This document shows, piece after piece, positions 1 to 8,784 of a stretch of DNA of 64,000 nt. The notes below the pieces were generated by a model, which was not told the origin of the DNA, ran no database searches, and was given only the letters and a program-made list of their open reading frames with translations. Numbering within the stretch: the first letter of the stretch is position 1; every line of letters begins with the position of its first letter. This DNA comes from Geodermatophilus telluris. GTDB taxonomy: Bacteria > Actinomycetota > Actinomycetes > Mycobacteriales > Geodermatophilaceae. The DNA lies in assembly GCF_900102745.1 (NCBI RefSeq), contig NZ_FMZF01000008.1, positions 62,001 to 126,000 of the forward strand, given 5' to 3'. The translations under genes were made by a program, and so were the position numbers.

Positions 1-167
1 CTGCCCGGCGCGACCAGCCGCGGCCAGGCCGCGGGCGGCGCGCCGAGGCCGTTGCACAGCAGGACCGGGACGCCGTCCCCGCCGTTGCTCCAGGCCCTCA
101 GCCGCGTCCCGTCCGCAGCCCGGACCGTGCTGTGCCCTCCCTGCAGGGTCCCGCCGCGAGCGCTCAT
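1..167 (-). CDS. alpha/beta hydrolase, N-terminal 55 residues (runs off left edge)
   Basis: Reading the minus strand from an ATG at 165-167 gives an open frame to the edge. The stretch GDGVPVLLCNGLG followed by APPAAWPRLVAPG resembles the first core strand and oxyanion-hole region of alpha/beta hydrolases, where the usual text is a hydrophobic strand ending in HG or NG. The catalytic residues lie outside the window. The first ~12 codons coincide with a copy of an interspersed repeat (135-165), so the native start could be different and the N-terminus may have been extended by the repeat. It follows the KAS III gene on the same strand, separated by 82 bases of repeat sequence that looks like a terminator, so co-transcription is doubtful. 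Confidence 0.6.
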   Translation of the reverse strand, partial: MSARGGTLQGGHSTVRAADGTRLRAWSNGGDGVPVLLCNGLGAPPAAWPRLVAPG

Positions 168-249
168 GGCCTCCCTGCAGGGGCCCGTCGCGAGCCTGCG
201 AGCGGCGGGGGGCAGGGAGGTCCTTCAAGGGGGGCAGGGAGGTCCTCCA
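135..249. repeat. cluster of GC-rich interspersed palindromic repeats, terminator-like
   Basis: Three related segments lie after the KAS III stop codon: a partial copy at 135-165, a full copy at 170-226, and an extra right arm at 231-246. The core CCCTGCAGGG(G/T)CCCG(C/T)CGCGAGC is shared. In the full copy CCTCCCTGC (170-178) can pair with GCAGGGAGG (212-220). A third full copy, about 85% identical over 55 bases by eye, sits between convergent genes at 27091-27146. Position at gene ends suggests a role in transcription termination or mRNA end protection, in the manner of REP/ERIC-type elements. That role is inference. Confidence 0.65.
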
Positions 250-2208
250 TCAGCCGAACGCCTCGCGCATGCCCTCCGAGGCCGACCCGGTGTCCCCCGC
301 CGGTGCGGGCAGCTGGCCCTCCTCGTGCTGCGACCGCCCGGCCATGCCCTCGACGGCGACCACCGCCGGGTCGACCCGCAGGACGGCGTACCCGGCGACC
401 GCGCCGGCGCCGAAGCCGGGCGCGAAGACCCGCAGCGGCTCGGTGATCACGCCGTCGCGGACCGCGTCGGAGATGGCCAGCGGGATGCTCGCCGAGGACG
501 TGTTGCCCACCTGCTCGATGTTGAAGTAGAGCTGGTCGGCGGTGAGCCCGGCCTTCTCCGCCAGGCCGATCACCATCGTCTTGTTCGCCTGGTGCGGCAC
601 GATCAGGTCGATCGCGTCCATCAGCGACCCGTCCCGGCCGTCGGGGGCCGGCAGCCGCCCGAGCTCGTCGATCATCTGCGACAGGTAGCGGCCGGCCAGC
701 GCCTTCACCTGCGGCCCGAACACGGTGATGTTGTTGTCGAACTCCGGGTTGGGCCACAGGATCGAGTTGACCTCGCTCGCCGGGCCGCTGGCGTAGGTCT
801 TGAGGTAGTCGACGTCGCCGTCGGTGCCCTCGGGCGCGGGACCGATCACCAGGCCGGCCGCGCCGTCCCCGAAGATCATCCGCGAGGTGCGGACGTTGCC
901 GATCTTGTCGGAGAACTTCTCCACGCAGACGACGAGCACCGGGCGCTCGACCTCCTGGAGCAGCCGGACGGCGTCCGCGACGCCGTAGGGCATGCCGGCG
1001 CAGGCGGCGATGAGGTCGTAGGCGGCGTAGACCTGGTGCATGCCGAGCTGGCCGCACAGGTAGGTGGCCAGCGACGGGATCAGCCGCGAGCTGGTGCAGG
1101 TGCACACCAGCACCCCGCCGATCTCCTCCGGCTGCCGGCCGGCCTTGTCCAGCGCCGCCTCGGCCGCCTGCAGGGCGAGCTCCTCCAGCGGCAGCGAGCT
1201 GTACTCGCGCTGCTCGATGCCGGTCTTGGAGCGGATCTCCTCCGCGCTCATCGGCGACCAGTTGTAGGCGGTGTTGCGGATCAGGTCGTCGTTGCCGCAC
1301 ACCTGGTCGCCGTGCACCGCGGCCAGCGCCTCCAGCCGCGGCTGCACCGCGAAGCGTCGGCGCACGTCGAGCTCCGGGTAGGGCCGCACCGGCGGCCGGG
1401 ACTCCCGCGGCCCGGCGACCTGGCGGGGGACCTCCCCGGCGCGCAGCCGGCGCAGGAAGCCGCGCACCTCCTTGTCCCGCGGGTGGAAGGCGACCACCCA
1501 GTCGTCGTCGCGCAGCTGGTCGGCCGAGGCGAGCTCGACCTGCGAGCGCTCCCACGGGTACTGGTTGTGCAGCACCATCGCCCAGCGGTGCAGCGCCTCG
1601 AGCTCGGGCACGTCCTCGGAGACGTCGAGGATGTCCGCGTAGTCGTACACCGGGTAGTCGGGGTCGTAGTGCGGCAGCCGGAAGGTCAGCGCGCCGGGCT
1701 GCTCGAGGAACTCCGCCACCGTGGGCTTGACGGCCGGCAGCGTCGAGGCGTGGTGCCGCCGGTTGGCGAACACGTCGAAGAGCACCTCGAAGATGCGGTC
1801 CTCGCAGGCCCCGTCCCACCGCGACGGCAGCTGCGGGTAGGCCTCCTGCACGCCGGAGACCTTCGCCTCGCCGTCCTCCCAGGGCTCCAGGACGGGCAGG
1901 AACACGTCGGGGCGCGTGCGCGGCAGGTCGCCCCAGCGGGTCGGCCGCTTGTCGTACATGGTGATCGAGAAGCGGTTGGCCCAGAACAGGTTGAGCGCCA
2001 GGTCGCGCATCAGGTCGTAGCGCGTGGCGTAGGCGCCGGTGCGCACCCGCTCGAGGATCTCCGTGCCGCTGGGGGCCTTGGTCTCGAAGTCGCGCCGGAT
2101 GACGCTGTCGAGCTGCTCGAGGGTCTCCACGGTGGAGAAGTCGAGCTCGGGCATGACGTTCGAGGGGAACACCATGCGGCCGTGCCGGTTCAGGACGAAC
2201 GCGTTCAC
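250..2208 (-). CDS. KAS III-family condensing enzyme with long N-terminal extension
   Basis: 652 residues, against about 330 for ordinary FabH. The C-terminal half (about 305-612) has the KAS III signatures: TGIEQREY at 329-336, catalytic Cys403 in AACAG, GDGAAG at 447-452, His539 in VPHQANK and Asn569 in QVGNTSS, the Cys-His-Asn triad of this family. Residues 1 to about 290 match nothing I recognise and are not a second thiolase fold by motif. The GTG start is preceded by an AGAGGA ribosome site. It is the last gene of a three-gene operon, 25 bases after a malonyl-CoA-forming type carboxylase. A role condensing malonyl-CoA with an acyl-CoA (as NphT7 makes acetoacetyl-CoA) is a reasonable inference; a fatty-acid or polyketide starter enzyme is the alternative. 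Confidence 0.88.
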   Translation of the reverse strand: MNAFVLNRHGRMVFPSNVMPELDFSTVETLEQLDSVIRRDFETKAPSGTEILERVRTGAYATRYDLMRDLALNLFWANRFSITMYDKRPTRWGDLPRTRPDVFLPVLEPWEDGEAKVSGVQEAYPQLPSRWDGACEDRIFEVLFDVFANRRHHASTLPAVKPTVAEFLEQPGALTFRLPHYDPDYPVYDYADILDVSEDVPELEALHRWAMVLHNQYPWERSQVELASADQLRDDDWVVAFHPRDKEVRGFLRRLRAGEVPRQVAGPRESRPPVRPYPELDVRRRFAVQPRLEALAAVHGDQVCGNDDLIRNTAYNWSPMSAEEIRSKTGIEQREYSSLPLEELALQAAEAALDKAGRQPEEIGGVLVCTCTSSRLIPSLATYLCGQLGMHQVYAAYDLIAACAGMPYGVADAVRLLQEVERPVLVVCVEKFSDKIGNVRTSRMIFGDGAAGLVIGPAPEGTDGDVDYLKTYASGPASEVNSILWPNPEFDNNITVFGPQVKALAGRYLSQMIDELGRLPAPDGRDGSLMDAIDLIVPHQANKTMVIGLAEKAGLTADQLYFNIEQVGNTSSASIPLAISDAVRDGVITEPLRVFAPGFGAGAVAGYAVLRVDPAVVAVEGMAGRSQHEEGQLPAPAGDTGSASEGMREAFG

Positions 2209-2233
2209 GCCGAGTCCTCTCAGGTCGGGTGGG

Positions 2234-5200
2234 TCAGGTGGTCGAGGCGCGGGCCATGCCCCGCTCGACGGCGGCGACGAGGCGGGGCCGCAGCTCGGCG
2301 GCGGGGACGATGTCGTGCACCGAGCCCACGCGGCGGGCGCGCTCGATGTCGTGGACGGCCTCGAACTCCGCGGCCACCTCGCCGAGCTTCTCCGACCGGA
2401 CGCCGCTGCGGACGCCGGCCAGCTGCGCGCGCAGGTGGGCCTGCTCGACGGCGTCGGCCGCGCCGATGGCCGCCTCCAGCTCGCGCACCCGCGGGTCGGC
2501 GGCGGTGCGCTTGTCCACCTCGCGGGAGAACACCACCGCCGCGGCCGGGGCGCCGCCGATCACCGAGGCGTAGGAGCCCTCGACGGCGAGCACCTGCATG
2601 TTGTCGTTGAGCACGGCCGAGAAGACGACGAAGGCGCCGCCGTGGTAGCGGGAGACCACGCAGAACACCACCGGGCCGTCGAAGTTGGTGATCGCCCGGC
2701 CGATCTCGGCGCCGTACTCCAGCTGCCACCTGCGCAGCGACTCCGGCGACCCGTCGAAGCCCGACAGGTTGGCCAGCACGACCAGCGGCCGGTTGCCGCT
2801 GGCGGCGTTGATCGCCCGCGCCGCCTTCCACGACGAGCGGGGGAACAGCGTGCCCGCCGTCCACTGGTCGGGCCCGTCGGCGGGGTGGCTGCCGCGGCGC
2901 ACGATCGGCCGCGACTCGATGCCCAGCAGGGTCACCGGGTACCCGCCGAGGTGGGCGTCGAGGACGACGGCGGTGTCGGCGTCGGCCATGCCGGCCCACC
3001 GCTCGAGCACCGGGTGGTCGGCGTCGGTGACCGCCCGCATCACCGTGCGGATGTCGAAGGCCTTCTTGCGCTCGGGGTTGGCCTCGGCGGAGAAGACGTC
3101 GCCGACGGTGGTGAACTCGCTGTCGGGGTGGCTGTGCGGGAAGGCGCGCACGTCGCGGTCGACCGGGTCGCCCGTGGGCGCGGGCCGGGGCCAGCGCTCC
3201 CCCGGCGCCCGGTAGGCGTGCGCGTAGTGCCGGAACAGCACGTCGAGCGCGCCGGTGAGGTCGGGCGCCCAGTACTGCGCCTGCCCGTTGGGGCCCATGA
3301 CCCGGTCGTAGCCGCCGATGCCGAAGTTGTCCTCCGCCGACACCCCGCCGGAGTAGTCGAGGGAGTGCTTGCCGGTGAGCACCATCGCGCTGTCCGGCGT
3401 CATGACCAGAATGCCCTTGGTGTGCATGAGCATCGTGGCCTCGGCGTTCCAGTAGGGCTGGGCGCCGACGTTGATCCCGGTGACCACGACGTTGATCTCG
3501 TGCCCGGCCTGGGTGAACTCGATGATGCGGCGCAGCGCCCGGGAGACCCAGTCCATGTTCTCCGTGCCGCTGTCCATGGAGATGCGCGCGCCCGACGACA
3601 GCGCGAACCACTCGACCGGGACCCCACGCTCCTCGGCCAGGTCGAGCGCGGCCACGACCCGCGAGCACTCCGGCTCGGACACGGTGCCCAGCTGCTTGGT
3701 GGGGTCGCCGAAGAGGGCCACCCGGGTCATGCCCTCCGGGTAGCGCTCCGTCGGCGTGGTCACCAGCCCGACGACGATGCCGGCGCGGTTCTGCCCCGGC
3801 GGGCGCTGCACGGGGACCAGCCGGCCCTCGTCGAGGTCGTGCTCGACGAAGGAGCCGTCCGGCCCGGCCAGCAGGGTGGCCAGCTCGTAGGGGTAGGGCG
3901 CGCCACGGGCCCGGGAGCTGAGCACCTTGGCGGTGTAGTCGTCCAGCGGCCGCAGCGGCTGCGACGGCCGGTCGGTGACCTGCATCCGGACGCCGGTGCC
4001 GGGGCGGTTGGAGAAGCGCACCGCCACCTCGCGCGGCGGACGGCCCTCCTCCTCCTGCAGGCGGGCGAGCAGCACGATCTGGTCCAGGCCCGCGCCCACG
4101 GTCAGCGGCGCGGCGGTGCGGGCGAACTCGGCCACCTCGGCCAGCGGCACCTCGATCGAGGGCCAGGCGTAGAGGTGGACGCGGTTGTGCTCCAGCGGCC
4201 GCCGGGAGCGCCGCAGCGACTGCGCGCGCCGCAGGCCGTCGAGGCAGGAGGTGAGCTGGCGCTCCACGGTCGGGTAGCCGACGACCTGGCCGCGCTCGTC
4301 GCGCACCGGGGTCAGGTCGCGCACCTCGGCCATGGCGATGAACCGCTCGTCGTCCGGGTTGTCCTTCGCCGTGACGTGCAGCAGGTGGGTGTCCTCGGGC
4401 GAGGGCACCCGCTCCCCGTCGAACTCCTTGAGCCGCCACAGGTCCAGCCGCTGGGCGGTGAGCGGGTGCAGCCCGCGGATGATGCGCTCCTCGGCCAGCC
4501 GGCCGGCGTCGTCGGGGCGGTAGGTGAGCGTCTCGACGCCGCCGTCGGGGGTGCAGACGGTGACGGTCACCCGGCGGCCGGCGCGCAGCGCGGGGACCTC
4601 GTCGAGCACGCCGCGCAGCCGGTCGGAGAGCTCGTCGTCGCCGGCGGGCCGGTCGGGCCAGTCCAGGTAGAGGTCGACGACCGCCTGGGTGGGGTCGGCC
4701 TCGCGGCCGGACAGGCCGGCCAGCGCGCCGGACACCGCCTCGAGCGCCCGCGGCAGCCGCGCGGCGGAGGTCATCAGCGCCAGCAGGTGCAGCCGCCGGC
4801 CGGCCAGGTCGTAGTCGGCGGTGACGCAGGTGTCGCCGTCGAGCAGCGTCGCGCGCACGTCCTCGAGGCTGCGGCTGCGGTAGTAGCGGCGGGTGAGCAC
4901 CTCCAGCACCGGGTCGGGGACGGCGGTCGGGCGGCCGAGGCGCTGCGCCAGCAGCCGCATCAGCGGCTCGGGGCTGGCGACCAGCGCCTCCATCCGCCGG
5001 ATGCTCTCGGCGGTGTCACCGCGCGCGCCGGCCTCGTCGAGCTCGTCGAGCAGCCGGGCGGCCCGGTCGAGCACCTCCTGCCGGGCGGCCCGCACCACCG
5101 GCTCCTCGAAGTGCCGGTAGCGGACGGCGCGGGCCAGGTCGCCGAGCGAGGGGTGGCGCAGCTGGGTGGCCACGACCAGCCGGTCGAGCACCTCCCCCAC

Positions 5201-7738
5201 CTCGCCGCGGGCGGGCCCGTCGGGCAGCCGGTCGGTGGTCAGCCAGCGGTCGAGCAGGGCGGAGACGGCGGGCAGCTGCTCGCCGACGCGCTGCTGGGCG
5301 AGGAAGAGCCGGTGCACGGCCTCCTCCAGCGCCGGCGTGGGCTCGAGGTCCTCGACCCCGTAGTGCGCCAGCGCGCGCCGCAGCCGGGCGCGGAAGGCCT
5401 CCGGCAGCGCCTCCCGGTCGGCGTCCAGGGAGTGCAGGTAGGCGTGGAAGTACTCCCGCGGGCTGTGGACCTGGGTGTCGGCCTCCTCCTCCGCGCTGGC
5501 CGGCCGGTTGCGGGAGAGCTCGGAGACGTCGGCGAAGGTGACCAGCACGTCGAGCTCGGCGGCCAGCAGCCGCACGTCGTCGGCGGGCAGCTCCTCGCGG
5601 GCGGCGGCGTACTCGGCGACCAGCCGCCGGGCGTGTCCACTGCTGACGTCGTAGCCGGTGACCAGCGCGCGCAGTGCCGCCAGCCGGGCCAGCGCCCGCG
5701 CGCGGGGGTCGCCGTCGGGCGCCGTGGCGTCCCCGGGCAGCGCGACCCGCTCGCCGGCGGCCTCCTCGGCCTCGCCGCCGATGCGGTCGAGGGCCAGCAG
5801 CGGGGCGCCGGCGTCGACCTGGCTGTTGACCGCGGCGCGCACCTCGCGGACCCGGCCGGCGAACGGCGCGCGCACCGCCGTCTCCATCTTCATCGACTCG
5901 ACGACGGCGACCGGCTGGCCGGCCTCGACCTCGTCGCCGGGTGCGACCCGGAGGGCGACCACCACGGCCGGCGCGGGCGCGCGGACCAGCCCGCCGACGT
6001 CGCGGCCGACGCGGTGGGTCTCGCCGTCGACCTCCACGAGGGTGGACCCGGGCGCCTCGACGGCGACCACCGCGTGCCGCCGGCCGCCCACGGCCAGTCG
6101 GGTCTCCAGCGGCCCGAGCCGGTCGACCTCGACGTCGACCTCCCGCCCGTCGAGGGCCACCCGGTGCCGGTCGCGGTCGACCGTGGCCACGGTGAGCCGG
6201 TACACCTGCCCGCGCAGGCCCAGCTCGATGGTGCGGCCGACCTCGTGCGGCGCCCGCGGCCGGCCGCCGCGGGCCGAGACCAGGAACGCCTGCCGCTCAC
6301 GGGCCTCCTCGGCCTCGGCGAGGTCGACGGCCACCTGCACCAGCGCCACCCACGCGGTGTCCGACAGGCGGGGGGCACCGGTGCCGGTGCGGTCGAGCCA
6401 CCCGGTGTCGGCGGTGCCGGCGACCACCTCGGGGCGGTCGAGCAGGTCGAGCAGGAAGGACTTGGTGGTGGTGCCGCCGCGCAGGACGACGGTGGTCTCG
6501 CGCAGCGCGCAGCGCAGCCGGGCCAGCGCCTCGGGGCGGTCGCGGCCCCACGCGATCACCTTGGCGATCATCGAGTCGTACTGCGGCGGGACGGCGTCGC
6601 CGACGCTCAGGCCGGTGTCCACCCGGACGCCGGGGCCGGTGGGCATCCGCAGCAGCTCCACCCGGCCGGGGGCCGGCGCGAAGCCCTGCTCGGCGTCCTC
6701 GGCGGTCAGCCGGGCCTCGACGGCGTGCCCGGTGGCCGGCGGCGGGTCGCCCTCGAGCCGGCCGCCGGCAGCGACGTGCAGCTGCAGCTTGACCAGGTCC
6801 AGGCCGGTGGTGGCCTCGGTGACCGGGTGCTCCACCTGCAGCCGGGTGTTGACCTCGAGGAAGGTGGTGAGCTGCTCCTCGGGCTGGTAGAGGAACTCGA
6901 CGGTGCCCGCGCCGACGTAGCCGGCGGCCCGCACCAGCGCGATCGCCGACTCCCGCAGCGCCGCGTCCTGCTCGGGCGTGAGCGCCGGCGAGCTGGACTC
7001 CTCGAGGACCTTCTGGTTGCGCCGCTGCACCGAGCAGTCGCGCACGCCGGGCGCCCAGACGGTGCCGTGGCGGTCGGCGATGACCTGCACCTCGACGTGC
7101 CGGCCGCCCTCGACCAGCCGCTCCAGGAACACCGCCGGGTCGCCGAAGGTGCGCTGCGCCTCGGCCTGCGTGCGGGCGAGCGCCTCCTCGAGCTCGGCGG
7201 GGTCGCGGACGACGCGGATCCCGCGCCCCCCGCCGCCGCTGCGGGACTTGACGATGAGCGGGTAGCCGATGGCCTCGGCGTGCCGGCGCCCGTCGTCGGG
7301 GCCCTCGACCGGGCCGTGGCTCCACGGCGCCACCGGGACGCCGACCTTCTCGGCCAGCACCTTGGCCTCGATCTTGGCGCCGAGCAGCCGCATGGCCTCC
7401 GGCGAGGGACCGACGAAGGTGATGCCCAGCTCGGCGCAGAGCTCGGCGAAGGCGGGGTCCTCGGCGACGAAGCCCCAGCCGACCCACACCGCGTCGGCGC
7501 CGCTGGCCTGCAGCGCCCGGCGCAGCTCGGCGTGGTCGAGGTAGGGGTTGACCCCGCCGGTGTCGGCGAGCTGCACCGCCTCGTCGGCGGCGCGCACGAA
7601 GGTCGCGCGCCGCTCGGCCTCGGTGTGCAGCGCGACGACGCGGGTGCGCGTCCCGTGCTCGGCGTCGAGCTCGCGCACCGCGCGGATCAACCGCAGCGCG
7701 GGCTCCCCACGGTTGACGACGGCGATGCGGTCGAACAC
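2234..7738 (-). CDS. single-chain acyl-CoA (acetyl-CoA-type) carboxylase, BC-BCCP-CT in one polypeptide
   Basis: 1,834 residues. Domains in order: biotin carboxylase (about 1-450; glycine-rich ATP loop SGGGGRGIR at 167-175, catalytic-site [14 protein letters not shown] at 295-308), biotinyl domain with ESMKMET, the lysine being 617, a long central region (about 700-1200), and a fused carboxyltransferase with both halves (about 1250-1834). This order is that of eukaryotic ACC rather than the separate or two-subunit carboxylases usual in actinobacteria. The carboxyltransferase begins after a PYPYEL segment, as in eukaryotic CT. Start GTG has a GGGAGGGG site 7 bases upstream. It lies 43 bases downstream of a reductase and 25 upstream of a KAS III, suggesting it supplies malonyl-CoA to them. 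Substrate (acetyl-, propionyl- or longer CoA) cannot be fixed from sequence alone. Confidence 0.9.
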   Translation of the reverse strand: MFDRIAVVNRGEPALRLIRAVRELDAEHGTRTRVVALHTEAERRATFVRAADEAVQLADTGGVNPYLDHAELRRALQASGADAVWVGWGFVAEDPAFAELCAELGITFVGPSPEAMRLLGAKIEAKVLAEKVGVPVAPWSHGPVEGPDDGRRHAEAIGYPLIVKSRSGGGGRGIRVVRDPAELEEALARTQAEAQRTFGDPAVFLERLVEGGRHVEVQVIADRHGTVWAPGVRDCSVQRRNQKVLEESSSPALTPEQDAALRESAIALVRAAGYVGAGTVEFLYQPEEQLTTFLEVNTRLQVEHPVTEATTGLDLVKLQLHVAAGGRLEGDPPPATGHAVEARLTAEDAEQGFAPAPGRVELLRMPTGPGVRVDTGLSVGDAVPPQYDSMIAKVIAWGRDRPEALARLRCALRETTVVLRGGTTTKSFLLDLLDRPEVVAGTADTGWLDRTGTGAPRLSDTAWVALVQVAVDLAEAEEARERQAFLVSARGGRPRAPHEVGRTIELGLRGQVYRLTVATVDRDRHRVALDGREVDVEVDRLGPLETRLAVGGRRHAVVAVEAPGSTLVEVDGETHRVGRDVGGLVRAPAPAVVVALRVAPGDEVEAGQPVAVVESMKMETAVRAPFAGRVREVRAAVNSQVDAGAPLLALDRIGGEAEEAAGERVALPGDATAPDGDPRARALARLAALRALVTGYDVSSGHARRLVAEYAAAREELPADDVRLLAAELDVLVTFADVSELSRNRPASAEEEADTQVHSPREYFHAYLHSLDADREALPEAFRARLRRALAHYGVEDLEPTPALEEAVHRLFLAQQRVGEQLPAVSALLDRWLTTDRLPDGPARGEVGEVLDRLVVATQLRHPSLGDLARAVRYRHFEEPVVRAARQEVLDRAARLLDELDEAGARGDTAESIRRMEALVASPEPLMRLLAQRLGRPTAVPDPVLEVLTRRYYRSRSLEDVRATLLDGDTCVTADYDLAGRRLHLLALMTSAARLPRALEAVSGALAGLSGREADPTQAVVDLYLDWPDRPAGDDELSDRLRGVLDEVPALRAGRRVTVTVCTPDGGVETLTYRPDDAGRLAEERIIRGLHPLTAQRLDLWRLKEFDGERVPSPEDTHLLHVTAKDNPDDERFIAMAEVRDLTPVRDERGQVVGYPTVERQLTSCLDGLRRAQSLRRSRRPLEHNRVHLYAWPSIEVPLAEVAEFARTAAPLTVGAGLDQIVLLARLQEEEGRPPREVAVRFSNRPGTGVRMQVTDRPSQPLRPLDDYTAKVLSSRARGAPYPYELATLLAGPDGSFVEHDLDEGRLVPVQRPPGQNRAGIVVGLVTTPTERYPEGMTRVALFGDPTKQLGTVSEPECSRVVAALDLAEERGVPVEWFALSSGARISMDSGTENMDWVSRALRRIIEFTQAGHEINVVVTGINVGAQPYWNAEATMLMHTKGILVMTPDSAMVLTGKHSLDYSGGVSAEDNFGIGGYDRVMGPNGQAQYWAPDLTGALDVLFRHYAHAYRAPGERWPRPAPTGDPVDRDVRAFPHSHPDSEFTTVGDVFSAEANPERKKAFDIRTVMRAVTDADHPVLERWAGMADADTAVVLDAHLGGYPVTLLGIESRPIVRRGSHPADGPDQWTAGTLFPRSSWKAARAINAASGNRPLVVLANLSGFDGSPESLRRWQLEYGAEIGRAITNFDGPVVFCVVSRYHGGAFVVFSAVLNDNMQVLAVEGSYASVIGGAPAAAVVFSREVDKRTAADPRVRELEAAIGAADAVEQAHLRAQLAGVRSGVRSEKLGEVAAEFEAVHDIERARRVGSVHDIVPAAELRPRLVAAVERGMARASTT

Positions 7739-7781
7739 CCGGTCCCCTCCCTCGGTGGTGTCTCGGTCGTCGGGTGTGCGG

Positions 7782-8597
7782 CTACATGTCCAGCCCGCCG
7801 TTGACCCCCCAGACCTGCCCGGTGATGTAGCCCGAGGCGTCGGCGGCGAGGAAGTGCACGACCCGCGCGACCTCCTCCGGCTCGCCCAGCCGGCCCAGCG
7901 GGATCTTGGCCTTGAGCCCGTCGAGGACCTTCTCCGGCACCGTCCCGAGCATCTCGGTGGCGGTGTAGCCCGGGGTGACGGCGTTGACGGTGATGCCGAG
8001 GCCGTCGGTCTTGCCGGAGCGCTGCACCTGCATCGCGGCCTCGCGGGCCAGCGTCTTGGTCAGCCCCAGCAGGCCGGCCTTGGCCGAGGCGTAGTTGGCC
8101 TGGCCGATGCCGCCGGTCTCGCCGATGACCGAGGAGATCATCACGATCCGCCCGCTGCCCCGCTCGAGCATGTGCTTGAGCGCGGCCTGCGACAGGTAGA
8201 AGGCCCCGGAGAGGTTGACGTCGACGACGCGGCGCCAGTCGTCGTCGGTCATCTTCAGCACGGTGCGGTCGGCGGTGATGCCGGCGTTGTTGACCAGGAC
8301 GTCGAGCCGGCCGTGCTTCTCGATGACCTCGTCGATGGTGCGCCGGCAGTCATCGGCGTTGCCGATGTCGCCCTTGTGCACGGAGAAGCCCTGGTCGGGG
8401 AAGTCGTCGCAGAACTGCTTGCGGAAGCGCTCGGCGGCCTCGTCGTTGCCGCTGTAGCCGGCCGCGACGTCGGCGCCCTGGGCGGCCATGCTGCGGCAGA
8501 TGGCCGCGCCGATCCCTCGGGTGCCGCCGGTCACGAAGGCCACCCGGCCGGAGAGCTTGTCCCCGGTCCTGCTGGTCCGTTCCTGGGTCGCTGTCAC
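7782..8597 (-). CDS. SDR 3-oxoacyl/acetoacetyl-CoA reductase (FabG/PhaB type)
   Basis: 271 residues, a classical short-chain dehydrogenase. NADP(H)-binding TGGTRGIG at 23-30, NNAG at 103-106, catalytic Ser155/156, Tyr169 and Lys173 (YASAK), and a C-terminal GQVWGVNGGLDM. The sequence is closest in style to PhaB acetoacetyl-CoA reductases (ends GGLDM, NAGITADRTVLKM). It would reduce a 3-oxoacyl thioester to the (R)-3-hydroxy form using NADPH. First gene of the operon; the GTG start has AGGAGGAG just upstream. Its neighbours would provide malonyl-CoA and the 3-oxoacyl product. FabG of fatty acid synthesis is the alternative reading. Confidence 0.92.
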   Translation of the reverse strand: MTATQERTSRTGDKLSGRVAFVTGGTRGIGAAICRSMAAQGADVAAGYSGNDEAAERFRKQFCDDFPDQGFSVHKGDIGNADDCRRTIDEVIEKHGRLDVLVNNAGITADRTVLKMTDDDWRRVVDVNLSGAFYLSQAALKHMLERGSGRIVMISSVIGETGGIGQANYASAKAGLLGLTKTLAREAAMQVQRSGKTDGLGITVNAVTPGYTATEMLGTVPEKVLDGLKAKIPLGRLGEPEEVARVVHFLAADASGYITGQVWGVNGGLDM

Positions 8598-8689
8598 CGG
8601 CTCCTCCTGGGGCTGGGGCGCGGACGCCTCGTTCCTGGCCGGAGCCGGGGTCGCAGCAGGCCTCGGTGCTCCGGCATCGGGGTGTCCCG

Positions 8690-8718
8690 AGCATCGTGGT
8701 GACCCGCCAGTAGGACAA
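8690..8718 (-). promoter_or_regulatory. candidate sigma70-type promoter for the reductase-carboxylase-KAS III operon
   Basis: On the minus strand a TTGTCC (8718-8713) and GATGCT (8695-8690) are 17 bases apart, about 95 bases before the reductase start. Both are partial matches to TTGACA/TATAAT. Nothing else in the 187-base gap to the divergent YciI gene looks better. Confidence 0.35.
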
Positions 8719-8784
8719 GACGAGGGCCGCTCGGGTTCCGTGAGCCGGGTCGCACCCCGGCCCGGGGCAGGGCACGGTGACGGG

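Noticed and set aside
2039..7804. Very long plus-strand open frame (about 1,900 codons) opposite the carboxylase
   Set aside because: Composition is Gly/Arg/His/Val-rich without any domain motif. It is the mirror of the carboxylase gene's codon bias. The minus strand has full domain signatures and ribosome sites.
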